The position numbers were made by a program, and so were the translations under genes. This document shows, piece by piece, positions 43,481-52,081 of a stretch of DNA of 64,000 nt (position 1 is the stretch's first letter; every line of letters starts with the position of its first letter). The notes below the pieces were generated by a model. It did not search any database and had not been told where the DNA came from. It saw nothing but the letters and a program-made list of their open reading frames with translations. The DNA comes from Streptomyces sp. NBC_00704. Lineage in GTDB: Bacteria; Actinomycetota; Actinomycetes; Streptomycetales; Streptomycetaceae. Where the stretch lies: positions 806,001 through 870,000 of the forward strand of contig NZ_CP109000.1 of assembly GCF_036226605.1 (NCBI RefSeq), in the 5' to 3' direction.

Positions 43481-44806
43481 ATGTCCGCAGCCGCACCCGA
43501 ACCCGCTCACGGCCGTGACGCCTTCCGGGAGGACCAGTTGACCGATCCCTGGGTGGCCCTGGAACCCGGGGCCGACCCCGCCGAGCGCGTGCGGCTCCTG
43601 CGCCGGGCGCACGAGACGTTCACCGCGGCGGGCACCGTGCCGCGGCCGGTGCGTGCCGTCGTCGCCGACTCCTGGCGGCGTTCCGCGCGGGCGGGAGTCG
43701 GCCCGGACGGCGCCGCGCGCGTCGAGTTGGACGACGGCGAGCTGGGCGCCTACCGGTGCGAGCACCCGCTGGCACGGGTGATGCCGCTGTTCCGCGAGTT
43801 GATGGGCACGTTCGCCGCCGACGGCGAGCACCTGCTGGCCGTGTGCGACGCGCGCGGGCGGCTGCTGTGGGTGGAGGGGCACGCGGCGACCCGGCGGCAG
43901 GCGGACCGGATGAACTTCGTGCCCGGCGCGCGCTGGGCGGAGAGCGCGGTGGGGACGAACGCGCCCGGCACGGCGGTCGCCCTGGACCGACCGGTGCAGG
44001 TGTTCGCGGCCGAGCACTTCATCCGCCAGGTGCAGCCGTGGACGTGCGCGGCCGCTCCGGTGCACGATCCACGGACCGGGCGCGTGCTGGGCGCCGTGGA
44101 CATCACCGGCGGCGACGGGCTGGCGCACCCGCACAGCCTCGGGTTCGTGCAGGCCGTCGCCCGGGCCGCGGAGGCCCATCTCGCTCTGCTCGCCCCCGAG
44201 CGGCCGACCGCCGGGACGTGGCGCCTGACGGTGCTGGGCCGGGACGAGGCGCGTATGACCGCCGACGGGCGGAACATCAGGCTGAGTCGTCGGCACAGCG
44301 AGATCGTGTTGCTGCTGGCCCGTCACCCCGAGGGCCTGACAGGGGACGAACTGCTGTGCGCCCTCTACGAGGACGAGTCGGTGACCCCGGTGACGCTGCG
44401 GGCCGAACTGGCCCGGCTGCGCGGGGTGCTGGGTCCCGGATCGCTGGCTTCGCGGCCCTACCGGCTCACCGTGGCCGTCGAGTCGGACCTGGACGTCGTC
44501 GAACGGCGGCTGTCGGCGGGCGCGGTGACGGCGGCGCTGACCGCCTACACCGGACCGCCGCTGCCGGGGTCCCGCGCGCCTGCGGTGGCACGGCTCGGAC
44601 GGCGTCTCACGGACGGTCTGCGCGCGGCGCTGGTCGCCTGCGGCGACCCGGACCTGCTGGCGGACTGGGCGCACGCGCCGTGGGGCGAGGACGACCTCGA
44701 CGTGTGGCGGGCTCTCGCGGCGGCGCGTCCGACGGCGGCGACGCTGGCCCGCCTCGCGTCGCTGGAGCGCGAGCTGACGGCACCGGGCGAGCGGCGGCGT
44801 CCGTGA
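43481..44806 (+). CDS. GAF-domain transcriptional regulator of the aldehyde dehydrogenase
   Basis: Protein of 441 residues. The N-terminal region has [18 protein letters not shown], found in AcoR-type regulators; a GAF sensor domain follows (about 75-230, [19 protein letters not shown] and [18 protein letters not shown]). Instead of an AAA+ sigma-54 domain, the C-terminus is a winged-helix/helical region ([20 protein letters not shown]). It lies 100 bp upstream of the dehydrogenase gene and probably activates it in response to an aldehyde or alcohol. ATG 43481 is preferred over an upstream in-frame codon. Confidence 0.85.
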   Translation: MSAAAPEPAHGRDAFREDQLTDPWVALEPGADPAERVRLLRRAHETFTAAGTVPRPVRAVVADSWRRSARAGVGPDGAARVELDDGELGAYRCEHPLARVMPLFRELMGTFAADGEHLLAVCDARGRLLWVEGHAATRRQADRMNFVPGARWAESAVGTNAPGTAVALDRPVQVFAAEHFIRQVQPWTCAAAPVHDPRTGRVLGAVDITGGDGLAHPHSLGFVQAVARAAEAHLALLAPERPTAGTWRLTVLGRDEARMTADGRNIRLSRRHSEIVLLLARHPEGLTGDELLCALYEDESVTPVTLRAELARLRGVLGPGSLASRPYRLTVAVESDLDVVERRLSAGAVTAALTAYTGPPLPGSRAPAVARLGRRLTDGLRAALVACGDPDLLADWAHAPWGEDDLDVWRALAAARPTAATLARLASLERELTAPGERRRP

Positions 44807-44906
44807 ACACGGCGGGAGGCGCAACGTGAGTGCAACGTCCGCCCGCCTAGCGTCGCGCGCAGAGCTGTCCGACGGCGGGCAGCGCTGCCGAAGGAGGCCG
44901 ACCAGG

Positions 44907-46430
44907 ATGACCCGTTACGCGGCGCCGGGGAGCGAGGGCGCGATCGTCTCCTACCAGGCGCGCTACGACCACTACATCGGCGGCGAGTACGTGCCCCCGG
45001 CTCGCGGCCGGTACTTCGGGAACCCGTCGCCGGTGAACGGGGAGACGTTCACCGAGGTGGCGCGCGGCACCGCCGAGGACGTGGAGCGGGCGCTGGACGC
45101 GGCGCACGCGGCGGCGCCGGGCTGGGGCCGCACGTCGGCGACCGAGCGCTCCGACATCCTGCTGAAGATCGCCGACCGCATGGAGGCGTACCTGGAGCCG
45201 CTGGCGGTCGCCGAGAGCTGGGAGAACGGCAAGCCGGTGCGCGAGACGCTGGCGGCGGACATTCCGCTGGCCATCGACCACTTCCGCTACTTCGCCGGCG
45301 CGGTCCGCGCGCAGGAGGGCTCCCTCAGCGAGGTCGACGGCGACACCGTGGCGTACCACTTCCACGAGCCCCTCGGGGTCGTGGCGCAGATCATCCCGTG
45401 GAACTTCCCGATCCTGATGGCCACATGGAAGCTCGCCCCGGCGCTGGCCGCGGGCAACGCGGTGGTGATCAAGCCGGCCGAGCAGACGCCGGTCTCGCTG
45501 CACTACTGGATGAGTCTGGTCGCCGACCTGCTGCCGCCGGGCGTGGTGAACATCGTCAACGGCTTCGGCCCGGAGGCGGGCAAGCCGCTCGCTTCCAGTC
45601 CGCGGGTGGCGAAGGTCGCCTTCACCGGCGAGACGTCCACGGGCCGGCTGATCATGCAGTACGCGGCCGAGAACCTGAAGCCGGTCACGCTGGAACTGGG
45701 CGGCAAGTCGCCGAACATCTTCTTCGACGACGTGTGGGACAAGGACGACGACCTGCGCGACAAGGCCCTGGAGGGCTTCACCATGTTCGCCCTCAACCAG
45801 GGCGAGGTGTGCACCTGTCCGTCGCGGGGCCTGATCCAGCGCGGCAACTACGGCGACTTCCTCCAGGCGGCCGTGGCCCGCACCGAACTCATCAAGCCGG
45901 GGCATCCCCTCGACACGGACACGATGATCGGCGCGCAGGCGTCGGGAGAGCAGCTCGCGAAGATCCTCTCGTACATCGACATCGGCCGGAAGGAGGGCGC
46001 CAAGGTCCTCACCGGCGGCGAACGCGCCGAATACGACGGGGAGTTGAAGGGCGGCTACTACGTCCGCCCGACGATCTTCGAGGGCGACAACCGGATGCGG
46101 ATCTTCCAGGAGGAGATCTTCGGCCCGGTGGTGTCGGTCGCCTCGTTCGACGACTTCGACGACGCCGTCAAGATCGCCAACGACACGTCGTACGGCCTGG
46201 GAGCCGGTGTCTGGACCCGTGACATCACCACGGCGTACCGCGCGGGCCGGGCGATACAGGCCGGCCGGGTGTGGACGAACTGCTACCACGCCTACCCGGC
46301 ACACGCGGCGTTCGGAGGCTACAAGCAGTCCGGGATCGGCCGCGAGACGCACAAGATGATGCTGGAGCACTACCAGCAGACGAAGAACCTCCTCGTGTCG
46401 TACTCGCCGAAGAAACTGGGCTTCTTCTAG
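44907..46430 (+). CDS. NAD-dependent aldehyde dehydrogenase
   Basis: Aldehyde dehydrogenase of 507 residues, of the AldA/ExaC-like group for acetaldehyde and short aldehydes. Landmarks: [20 protein letters not shown] for cofactor and substrate binding, [12 protein letters not shown], catalytic base in [10 protein letters not shown], catalytic cysteine in [10 protein letters not shown] (about 305), [10 protein letters not shown] and [18 protein letters not shown]. The ATG has AAGGAGG upstream. It follows the GAF regulator and ends at a strong hairpin. Confidence 0.95.
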   Translation: MTRYAAPGSEGAIVSYQARYDHYIGGEYVPPARGRYFGNPSPVNGETFTEVARGTAEDVERALDAAHAAAPGWGRTSATERSDILLKIADRMEAYLEPLAVAESWENGKPVRETLAADIPLAIDHFRYFAGAVRAQEGSLSEVDGDTVAYHFHEPLGVVAQIIPWNFPILMATWKLAPALAAGNAVVIKPAEQTPVSLHYWMSLVADLLPPGVVNIVNGFGPEAGKPLASSPRVAKVAFTGETSTGRLIMQYAAENLKPVTLELGGKSPNIFFDDVWDKDDDLRDKALEGFTMFALNQGEVCTCPSRGLIQRGNYGDFLQAAVARTELIKPGHPLDTDTMIGAQASGEQLAKILSYIDIGRKEGAKVLTGGERAEYDGELKGGYYVRPTIFEGDNRMRIFQEEIFGPVVSVASFDDFDDAVKIANDTSYGLGAGVWTRDITTAYRAGRAIQAGRVWTNCYHAYPAHAAFGGYKQSGIGRETHKMMLEHYQQTKNLLVSYSPKKLGFF

Positions 46431-46439
46431 ACGTCAAAA

Positions 46440-46479
46440 AAGGGCGCCTGACCAGGCACTTCACCTGTCAGGCGCCCTT
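46440..46479. terminator. 13-bp stem terminator, U tract on the minus strand
   Basis: AAGGGCGCCTGAC (46440-46452) pairs perfectly with GTCAGGCGCCCTT (46467-46479). Six A's on the left make a T run after the hairpin when read on the minus strand, so it is a textbook terminator for leftward transcripts, and a hairpin for the aldehyde dehydrogenase on the + strand. Confidence 0.85.
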
Positions 46480-46573
46480 CCCAGCGTGCATCTAAGTCAC
46501 GGGGTGAAGTGCAGAGTAACTCCCGATATGTCCCACTGCTGTCCCATCTCTGACCAGCTGTTCCGGGGCATTT

Positions 46574-46589
46574 CCGGGCCAAGGCCCGG
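46574..46589 (-). terminator. Short hairpin after the tyrosine integrase
   Basis: CCGGGCC and GGCCCGG are separated by AA, immediately after the integrase stop on the minus strand. Small but very GC-rich. Confidence 0.55.
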
Positions 46590-46590
46590 C

Positions 46591-47982
46591 TCACGCGTCC
46601 TCTGCGCTGCCGTCCTGCCCCTCCCACCTTCGCATCGACTCCTCGATCAGGCTGTTGGCATGGTTCCGCGCCTCGGCCAGAAACTTGGCGTAGTAGCGGA
46701 AGAGAACCTGGATGCTTTGTCCGGCGCGGCGCGCACACTCTGCCGGGTCGACACCGGAGGCAAGCCAGAATGAGATTCCTGCGTGGCGCAGGTCGTAGGG
46801 GCGTTTCGCAAGCTCAAGGGCGTGTTCATCGAGAGTCAGTGCGGCCTCACGCGCACGTCCCCATGTGATGCCGTACGCGGAAGGATCGACGTAGTTTCCC
46901 GCTGCATTGCGGAACAGACGTCCATCGGGCGCGACACCGAAACTCTCTATGTGCTCGCGCAGCATGCGCACCAGCACAGGCGGGATGGGCACGGGCCTCG
47001 TCGCCTTGGCCGCCCGTCGCTTCAGTGAGTGGACCTCGTGAACGGCACCGTCATTCGTCCACTCCTTCCCCGCCGTGACCACCCCGCCCTTCAGGTTGAG
47101 GAGCCCCCATCCGCTCGCTGGCAGTCGGCACTGAGACTTCTGCAAGTGAATAACCTCAGCAGGACGCATCGCGGCGTAGTACATACACCCGAAAAAGGCG
47201 TACAGGTGTGGGCCTCGACCGGGCAGCGCCCTGACCGCAGCAAGCAGGCGGCCCACCTGCGCCGGATTGGGCACGCAGTCCGGATCGACTTCGTCGGCAA
47301 CTTCCGGCGCAGACCACCGCAAGCCGCTCAGCGGGTTCTGGGTGAAGTACCCACGTTCCACTGCGACTCCGAACACCTCGTTGACGGCAGCTTTCTTGCG
47401 CTTCACGGTCTTCGCTGCAGCGGCTGCCCCATCAACCTTGCGGCACAGAGCATCGAGTCCCCGGCGCAGAACATCGGGCTCCGCCAACTCGCCCACGGGC
47501 AGCGAATGGCGCTGCAGCCAATCCAGTGCTGCCTGCCACTCCTCGGGTGGATCCTCCCTCCAGGCTTTTTTGTTGAAAGCCCATGAATACAGTGCCCTCC
47601 GCAGTTCACGAGGTGCCCGGGACATGTGTTCTGGCTCGACGAAGGCTGGAGTGATGGTCGCGAGAGCATCGGCAAGCGTTCGACGTGTATTTCCCGGCGT
47701 ACGGTCCCAACGCTGCTCAATGTACTCCTGCGCCAGGACATACCAGGTGGTGCGCTGCTTCAGTGCCCGGAGCTCGGAGGCCGGCAGGCCCGTCCTTGTG
47801 TCGAACGGCTCGCCGTCGCGCGCGGCAGTCACGAGTTTGGAACGTCGGCTCTCCGCAAGCCCCTTCGTGAGAAAGGACTCGGATTTCTCCCGCCCATTGA
47901 CCGTCCATCGAACCTCAAACCCCTTGCGACGGTCGGGCCGCTCACGTGTGTCCCAAAATCGAACTCTGTAACTCATCGCCAT
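46591..47982 (-). CDS. int: Tyrosine-family site-specific integrase
   Basis: Phage/plasmid-type tyrosine recombinase of 463 residues. The N-terminal arm-binding and SAM-like domains (about 60-215) are followed by the catalytic domain: the first arginine in AAMRPAEVIHLQ (about 276), a PIPPVLV segment, the HxxR box in YDLRHAGISFWLASG (about 405-419), and the tyrosine nucleophile in VLFRYYAKFL. It resembles integrases of Streptomyces elements such as pSAM2. No tRNA or second att site is seen nearby. The start overlaps the excisionase-like gene. Third-position bases are less GC-biased than in neighbours, indicating foreign origin. Confidence 0.9.
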   Translation of the reverse strand: MAMSYRVRFWDTRERPDRRKGFEVRWTVNGREKSESFLTKGLAESRRSKLVTAARDGEPFDTRTGLPASELRALKQRTTWYVLAQEYIEQRWDRTPGNTRRTLADALATITPAFVEPEHMSRAPRELRRALYSWAFNKKAWREDPPEEWQAALDWLQRHSLPVGELAEPDVLRRGLDALCRKVDGAAAAAKTVKRKKAAVNEVFGVAVERGYFTQNPLSGLRWSAPEVADEVDPDCVPNPAQVGRLLAAVRALPGRGPHLYAFFGCMYYAAMRPAEVIHLQKSQCRLPASGWGLLNLKGGVVTAGKEWTNDGAVHEVHSLKRRAAKATRPVPIPPVLVRMLREHIESFGVAPDGRLFRNAAGNYVDPSAYGITWGRAREAALTLDEHALELAKRPYDLRHAGISFWLASGVDPAECARRAGQSIQVLFRYYAKFLAEARNHANSLIEESMRRWEGQDGSAEDA

Positions 47983-48170
47983 TCAGGCGTATCCCTCTCA
48001 CACGCTTCCCACCACGCGTCTAGATCGACGCGGCGGCAGCGGAGTTCACCATTCGGAAGTTTGATCATTCGGGGCGCTTGACCACGAGCGCGCAAGCGGT
48101 AGAACGCTGACGGGCTCATTCGGATTTCCGCCAGGACCTCGGCGAGTTTGAGCGCAGGAGGGCGAGCCAT
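47973..48170 (-). CDS. xis: AlpA/excisionase-like helix-turn-helix protein
   Basis: Small DNA-binding protein of 65 residues with a MerR/AlpA-like helix-turn-helix: KLAEVLAEIRMSPSAFYRLR and APRMIKLPNGELRCRRVDLD, ending DAWWEACERD. Proteins of this type next to a tyrosine integrase usually act as recombination directionality factors. Its stop overlaps the integrase ATG codons, so the pair is coupled. Confidence 0.85.
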   Translation of the reverse strand: MARPPALKLAEVLAEIRMSPSAFYRLRARGQAPRMIKLPNGELRCRRVDLDAWWEACERDTPEWR

Positions 48171-48312
48171 TTTTCCCCTGAAGATTTGAACGAGTCGCCA
48201 GACGCTGGGCGGTACAACAGAGCTAACTCAGTTGAGCGTTGGCATGGAAGTTCACCGCATCCGCACAGCTCCACCGCCAAGCGCAGCCGCCGCGAACTCC
48301 TCAATGGTCGCG

Positions 48313-48343
48313 ACGATCGCCGGTTTGGCTAACCGGCGATCGT
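48313..48343. other. 31-bp hairpin with 13-bp perfect stem
   Basis: ACGATCGCCGGTT (48313-48325), loop TGGCT, then the exact reverse complement (48331-48343). It lies between the excisionase-like gene and a degraded gene, in the foreign-looking segment. It may be a terminator, an operator or part of an element end. Confidence 0.6.
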
Positions 48344-48398
48344 GGTCTATGTTGCGTGCCGCATCGCCAGAGTCCGGTTGCTCCCGCGCTGGCTTCAG

Positions 48399-48700
48399 CT
48401 AGGAAGCCAACCGGTATGAGCGCAGCGCAGGGGTCGCGCCGTCCGTGACGATTACCAGCAGACCCTCATCAGTGAGTCTGTCAAGATTTCGCGCTACGAC
48501 ACGCTCAGGAGCCCTAATGGCCGGGGCCACGTGCCAAGTTGCAGATCCGGGGTGCACTGCTCGGTCGCGGCGATGGCTGCGTTGCAGTAGATCCTCGCCG
48601 AACCGTCCGGCCGCAAAGGCGCAAACGCCCAGCCCAGTAGACACGGTGCCGTGGTCACCGGCCGTGGCCGGACCAAGCGCTCAGTGCGCCTAGCGCGAAG
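48399..48700 (-). pseudogene. Frameshifted winged-helix gene remnant
   Basis: Two adjoining minus-strand frames carry protein-like sequence that makes sense only when joined: GWAFAPLRPDGSARIYCNAA ... ATEQCTPD in one, then ATWHVAPAIRAPERVVARNL and DRLTDEGLLVIVTDG ... LRSYRLAS in the next. The second part looks like the end of a winged-helix domain. The shift is near 48550. The upstream part has no clear start. It is probably a decayed regulator or replication gene of the tyrosine-integrase element; the identification is tentative. Confidence 0.4.
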
Positions 48701-49171
48701 AGAACAGGGGAAGGGAAGCGAGCGGAGCAAATAGCGAAATCCGACAGACCAACCTCCTAGCAAGGGACGACGCCAGAAGGAGCCCGGTGTGGGCGGTACT
48801 TCTGACCTGGTGTTTTCCGGGACGTTGTACGTTGACATGCTCCCGGCGGAGGTTTCCAGTCCTTTGGAGTTCTTTCTTGTCTGCGGTCGGCGAATGCATG
48901 CCGACAGCTGCGTGGAGCCCTTCTGTCACGGGGGGTTGAGGCGCAAGACATGCCGCCGCCTTCGTCATGAAGTCGCTGCCCGTGTCTCGTCGACAAGAGG
49001 ACCTTCACCGTGCTGCCGAAAACGTCGCGCCACCCTGGAAGACAGGCTGCCGACTGACTGACCGGGGCCGGTGGGTGAGTCCCGCCCATCTTGACCGGTA
49101 GCGACCGACTGTCTCGGCGTGTGCTGAACGGCTGGGTAGGGTCGCGGTATCCGAGCTGGAGAGGTAGATGC
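48701..49171. other. Region without a recognisable gene before cutA
   Basis: About 470 bp of relatively AT-rich DNA. Open frames exist on both strands, but none shows domain-like sequence or a good start. It is probably the right part of the decayed element. TCTGACC and TTCCGGG words near 48797-48820 also occur near 46550-46567, but too imperfectly to call att sites. A GGAGAGG ribosome site for cutA lies at the end. Confidence 0.35.
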
Positions 49172-49492
49172 ATGGCCCACGAGATTGTGATCGCGCAGAC
49201 GACCAGCGACAACGAGGATCAGGCGAAGGCGCTGGCCCGAGGCGCGGTCGAGAGCAAGCTGGCAGCGGGCGTTCACATCGATGCGCCAATCACCGCCTTC
49301 TATTGGTGGAAGGGGGAGGTCGAGACGGCGCAAGAGTGGCGGATCTCGTACATGACGACGACGGACCGTCTACCGGCACTGGAGGCGTGGCTGCACGAGA
49401 AGCACCCATACGACGTCCCCCAGTGGATCACACTGCCCGTGACCGGCGGTTCGGAGGCGTACCTGTCCTGGGTTGTCGCGGAGACGGCATAG
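49172..49492 (+). CDS. cutA: CutA-like divalent-cation tolerance protein
   Basis: CutA1-family protein of 106 residues, a small ferredoxin-like trimer. Family blocks are ARGAVESKLAAGVHIDAPI, TAFYWWKGEVETAQEWRISY, LEAWLHEKHPYDVPQWITLP and the C-terminal YLSWVVAE. The family was linked to copper tolerance, but the biochemical role is unsettled. ATG 49172 follows GGAGAGG. It is the first normal-looking host gene after the integrase remnant. Confidence 0.93.
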   Translation: MAHEIVIAQTTSDNEDQAKALARGAVESKLAAGVHIDAPITAFYWWKGEVETAQEWRISYMTTTDRLPALEAWLHEKHPYDVPQWITLPVTGGSEAYLSWVVAETA

Positions 49493-49563
49493 GTCTGCGG
49501 AGCGACGGACCGGCCGTACGACCGCGTTCGCGTCCTGGGCTTGTCCGCGTGCCGCGCAGGGAC

Positions 49564-50805
49564 TCAGGATGCGAACTGCTTCAGATGGCGGCTGAGTTCC
49601 TGCTCGCTGTCGGGGAGCGACGCTGCGATTGTCGATGCGCGCTCCTTGCCCATCGTGTTGGGCTTGGCCTGTGCCGCGGCGGCGAACTGTCGTGACACGT
49701 AGACCCCTTGGTCGACGTCGCCTCCACGCAGCAGGGCCGAAGCGAGATCACCGAGGACCACGACGCCTCCGTCCGGGAGTTCGTCTCCGAGTCGGTCGAC
49801 TGCGGTGTCTGCTGTAGCGGTGAGTTCGGGACGCCTCAACTGCCCGTATACAGAGAGGGCCAGCGAGTCCATGCGGTACGGGGTCACGAACCGGACCCAC
49901 GCCTGCTCGTTGGTGTGATCCGCGAAGTCGTAGGCGAAGCGCGCTCGCTCCAACGCCCGGAGCGCCCCCATCTCGTCGCCGGCCGCCGCAGCCTCCTCCG
50001 CGTGCCTGCCGAGGACCCAGGCGGCAGCAGTAGCGTTGCCGTGGCCTCGCACATCGCTGGCCGCTTGGGAAAGGAACTCCAACTTCGCCTTCGGCGTCGA
50101 GGCGCCGTAGCTGCTGTAGGTCAGGGCCAGGGCTCGGAGCGGAGGGTGCCCGGCGGTCGTCGCGCACTGCGACGTGACCTTGTAGTAGGCGTCGGCTTTG
50201 TCGTGCTCACCTAGGTCCCAGGCAACCCAACCGGCCAGGGCAGCGGTTTCTCCGGCGGCGATGGTGAGAGCCCGCTCGTGTTCGCCGGCACGGGGCAGAG
50301 CCGCAGTGATCGCGTCAAGATGCGACTCGACCGTGCTTTGTAGCCGCCGGGCGCTGAGATTGAGTTCCTGGACGTGTAGTTCAGCGGCCCGGTCGATGAG
50401 CGCGACAGCGGAGGGCGAATCGATCTTGGACCCCTTGCTGAGGGCGAAGGCGAGGCGCCCCCAGGGCTCGGCAGCCGCGCTCACGCCGACAGCGGCGCCA
50501 CCCAGCAGCGTGCGACGCTTCACGGCGTCCTGGTCCTCCCCTGCATTGGCATGCCCCTTTCTCTTCCGAGCGCGGGCAGCCTTGGCCTCCCGCTGTAGCT
50601 CCTCGAAGGGGACACCGCAGGCCGCCGCGATGTGGCCGATTGTGTGATTGGTAGGGATGTTTTCGAAGTTCTCATAGCGGCTGATCTCTCGGCGGGTCAT
50701 GGTGTCCCGGCCGGAGACAGCGTTGATCGCGTCTGCCTGCTCCTCCTGCGTCCTGCCTGCGTCCTGCCGAAGCCGGAGAAGCAGGTCGGCGAAGGGATCT
50801 GGCAT
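49564..50805 (-). CDS. XRE-family regulator with helical repeat domain
   Basis: Regulator of 413 residues. The N-terminal XRE helix-turn-helix (about 5-75) includes LLRLRQDAGRTQEEQADAIN and ISRYENFENIPTNHTIGHIA. A basic hinge (AARARKRKG) and a twin-helix segment follow, and then a long helical TPR-like region (about 130-400, GEHERALTIAAGETAALAGW and AAWVLGRHAEEAAAAGDEMG). This is a common Streptomyces layout, often next to an RsbW-like ATPase gene, as here. ATG 50805 puts the HTH at the beginning; a longer frame to 50919 is not needed. Confidence 0.85.
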   Translation of the reverse strand: MPDPFADLLLRLRQDAGRTQEEQADAINAVSGRDTMTRREISRYENFENIPTNHTIGHIAAACGVPFEELQREAKAARARKRKGHANAGEDQDAVKRRTLLGGAAVGVSAAAEPWGRLAFALSKGSKIDSPSAVALIDRAAELHVQELNLSARRLQSTVESHLDAITAALPRAGEHERALTIAAGETAALAGWVAWDLGEHDKADAYYKVTSQCATTAGHPPLRALALTYSSYGASTPKAKLEFLSQAASDVRGHGNATAAAWVLGRHAEEAAAAGDEMGALRALERARFAYDFADHTNEQAWVRFVTPYRMDSLALSVYGQLRRPELTATADTAVDRLGDELPDGGVVVLGDLASALLRGGDVDQGVYVSRQFAAAAQAKPNTMGKERASTIAASLPDSEQELSRHLKQFAS

Positions 50806-50936
50806 GAGTGTGACCTCTGTCGGTGGGCGGAATCCAATCATGGCCCTAATTCCCCCTCCAGCTTTCCCCCTTGACAGATTTTTCCCCCTCTGGATTCCCC
50901 TGGTCGACGGCGTCGCCACGCGGTGCGATAGCCCCT

Positions 50937-51446
50937 ATGACCAGGCTCCAAGAGGAGACCCCGCCCGGCGGGGGCATCCGTAGCTTTGCCGCCACAGCAT
51001 GCGTGTCATGCGCGAGGTCGGTTCACGAAGACCGGCACAGCACATCGGCAAGGGCAGGCATACCGGCGGCATCCCATGGCTGTCAGGCGGCCTTTCTCCC
51101 TGATCTCGCGAGAGTTGGGGAGATGCGGCAGACAGCCGGGGCGTTCCTGCGGCGGTGCCGTGTTTCGCAGCCGGTGGTGGGGGTCGTCGTACTGGCCGTC
51201 TCGGAGCTGGTCACCAACGCCGTGGTTCACGGAGAGGGAGAAGTCGTGCTCCGGATCACGGTGGCCGTCGACGTGGTGCGCGTCTCGGTCACCGATCACC
51301 ATCCGGCCCCAGCTGTACTCAAGGAAGCCGGACCCGACGGTGAATCCGGTCGAGGGATCCGGCTTGTCGATGCGATCTCAGACGCCTGGGAGAGCAGCGG
51401 CAAAGAGACGTGGTGTGAGTTCCGGTACGCGAGGGCTGCGGGTTGA
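50937..51446 (+). CDS. RsbW-like anti-sigma-type ATPase
   Basis: GHKL-type ATP-binding protein of about 169 residues. The N-box is VLAVSELVTNAVVHG and the later boxes are SVTDHHPAPAV and GESGRGIRLVDAISDAWES, as in the many small Streptomyces serine kinase/anti-sigma proteins. The first 60 residues are Cys/Ser/Ala-rich and atypical; a shorter form from ATG 51120 would lose the usual first strand, so 50937 is kept but uncertain. It is divergent from the XRE regulator and may act with it. Confidence 0.75.
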   Translation: MTRLQEETPPGGGIRSFAATACVSCARSVHEDRHSTSARAGIPAASHGCQAAFLPDLARVGEMRQTAGAFLRRCRVSQPVVGVVVLAVSELVTNAVVHGEGEVVLRITVAVDVVRVSVTDHHPAPAVLKEAGPDGESGRGIRLVDAISDAWESSGKETWCEFRYARAAG

Positions 51447-51508
51447 GCCAGACCTCCAACTGGTTCCCGGCCATGCGGTTGTCGATTCGGGCAGCTCAGT
51501 CACCTCCC

Positions 51509-52009
51509 CTACAAGGGACGCTCCGAGGGGCGTTCGCTTGCCTTCGCCCAGTAGTTCGGTTCGAGCATCTCGCCAGGCCATGCGGGCTGACGGACCGGGC
51601 CCTGAGGCCCCATCTGTTCGAAGTACGGTGCCAGGTCGATCACGGGCGTCCCGTCGACGGCGTCGAGATCGGTGACCAGCAGGTCCCTGCCTTCGACCTT
51701 GAGCAACCGCGGGTAGCTGACCGCCAGTTGGTTGGGGCGCCGGTGGTTGCGGTGGACGAACGTACCGGTCGCCGGCCAGTTCTGGTTTCCCCTTGGACTG
51801 CGTGCGTGGAGCTGGACGTCTTCGGGTCGGGCCAGATGGAAGCGCCAGGTCACGGTCAGGTGGGAGAACTCCTCGATTCCTTGCAGCGTTTCGAGGGGAT
51901 AGGCATCGTCGAGCCGGATGATCGATTCGACCCCGCCTTGGTAGTCGTCCTGTACGCGGGTGTGGCCGCCGACGACCATTGCGATCGACTTGACCTCGTA
52001 GGTCGGCAT
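51509..52009 (-). CDS. TrmO-type tRNA methyltransferase domain protein
   Basis: Protein of 166 residues of the TsaA/YaeB (TrmO) family, SAM-dependent enzymes that methylate the N6 of t6A37 in some tRNAs. Family blocks are IIRLDDAYPLETLQGIEEFS, HLTVTWRFHLA, TGTFVHRNHRRPNQLAVSYP and DLDAVDGTPVIDLAPYFEQ. It lacks the C-terminal extension of E. coli TrmO. An atypical substrate is possible, since it lies among regulatory genes. It converges with the ATPase gene. Confidence 0.85.
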   Translation of the reverse strand: MPTYEVKSIAMVVGGHTRVQDDYQGGVESIIRLDDAYPLETLQGIEEFSHLTVTWRFHLARPEDVQLHARSPRGNQNWPATGTFVHRNHRRPNQLAVSYPRLLKVEGRDLLVTDLDAVDGTPVIDLAPYFEQMGPQGPVRQPAWPGEMLEPNYWAKASERPSERPL

Positions 52010-52081
52010 CAGCGCTCGTTCCTCTCCCTGGGCGTAGCGTGCGCGGCGGCCTCCGGTCGGCGCCGCGAAACCGTTCTGTGG

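Noticed and set aside
41355..43496. A minus-strand frame with repeated RHPRAC-type hexapeptides
   Set aside because: It is the antisense translation of xylR and the 18-bp hairpin array, with no start signal.
46431..49171. attL/attR direct repeats for the tyrosine integrase
   Set aside because: Only short, interrupted matches (TCTGACC and TTCCGGG near 46552 and 48797) were found; too weak to call. No tRNA gene was recognised in the window.
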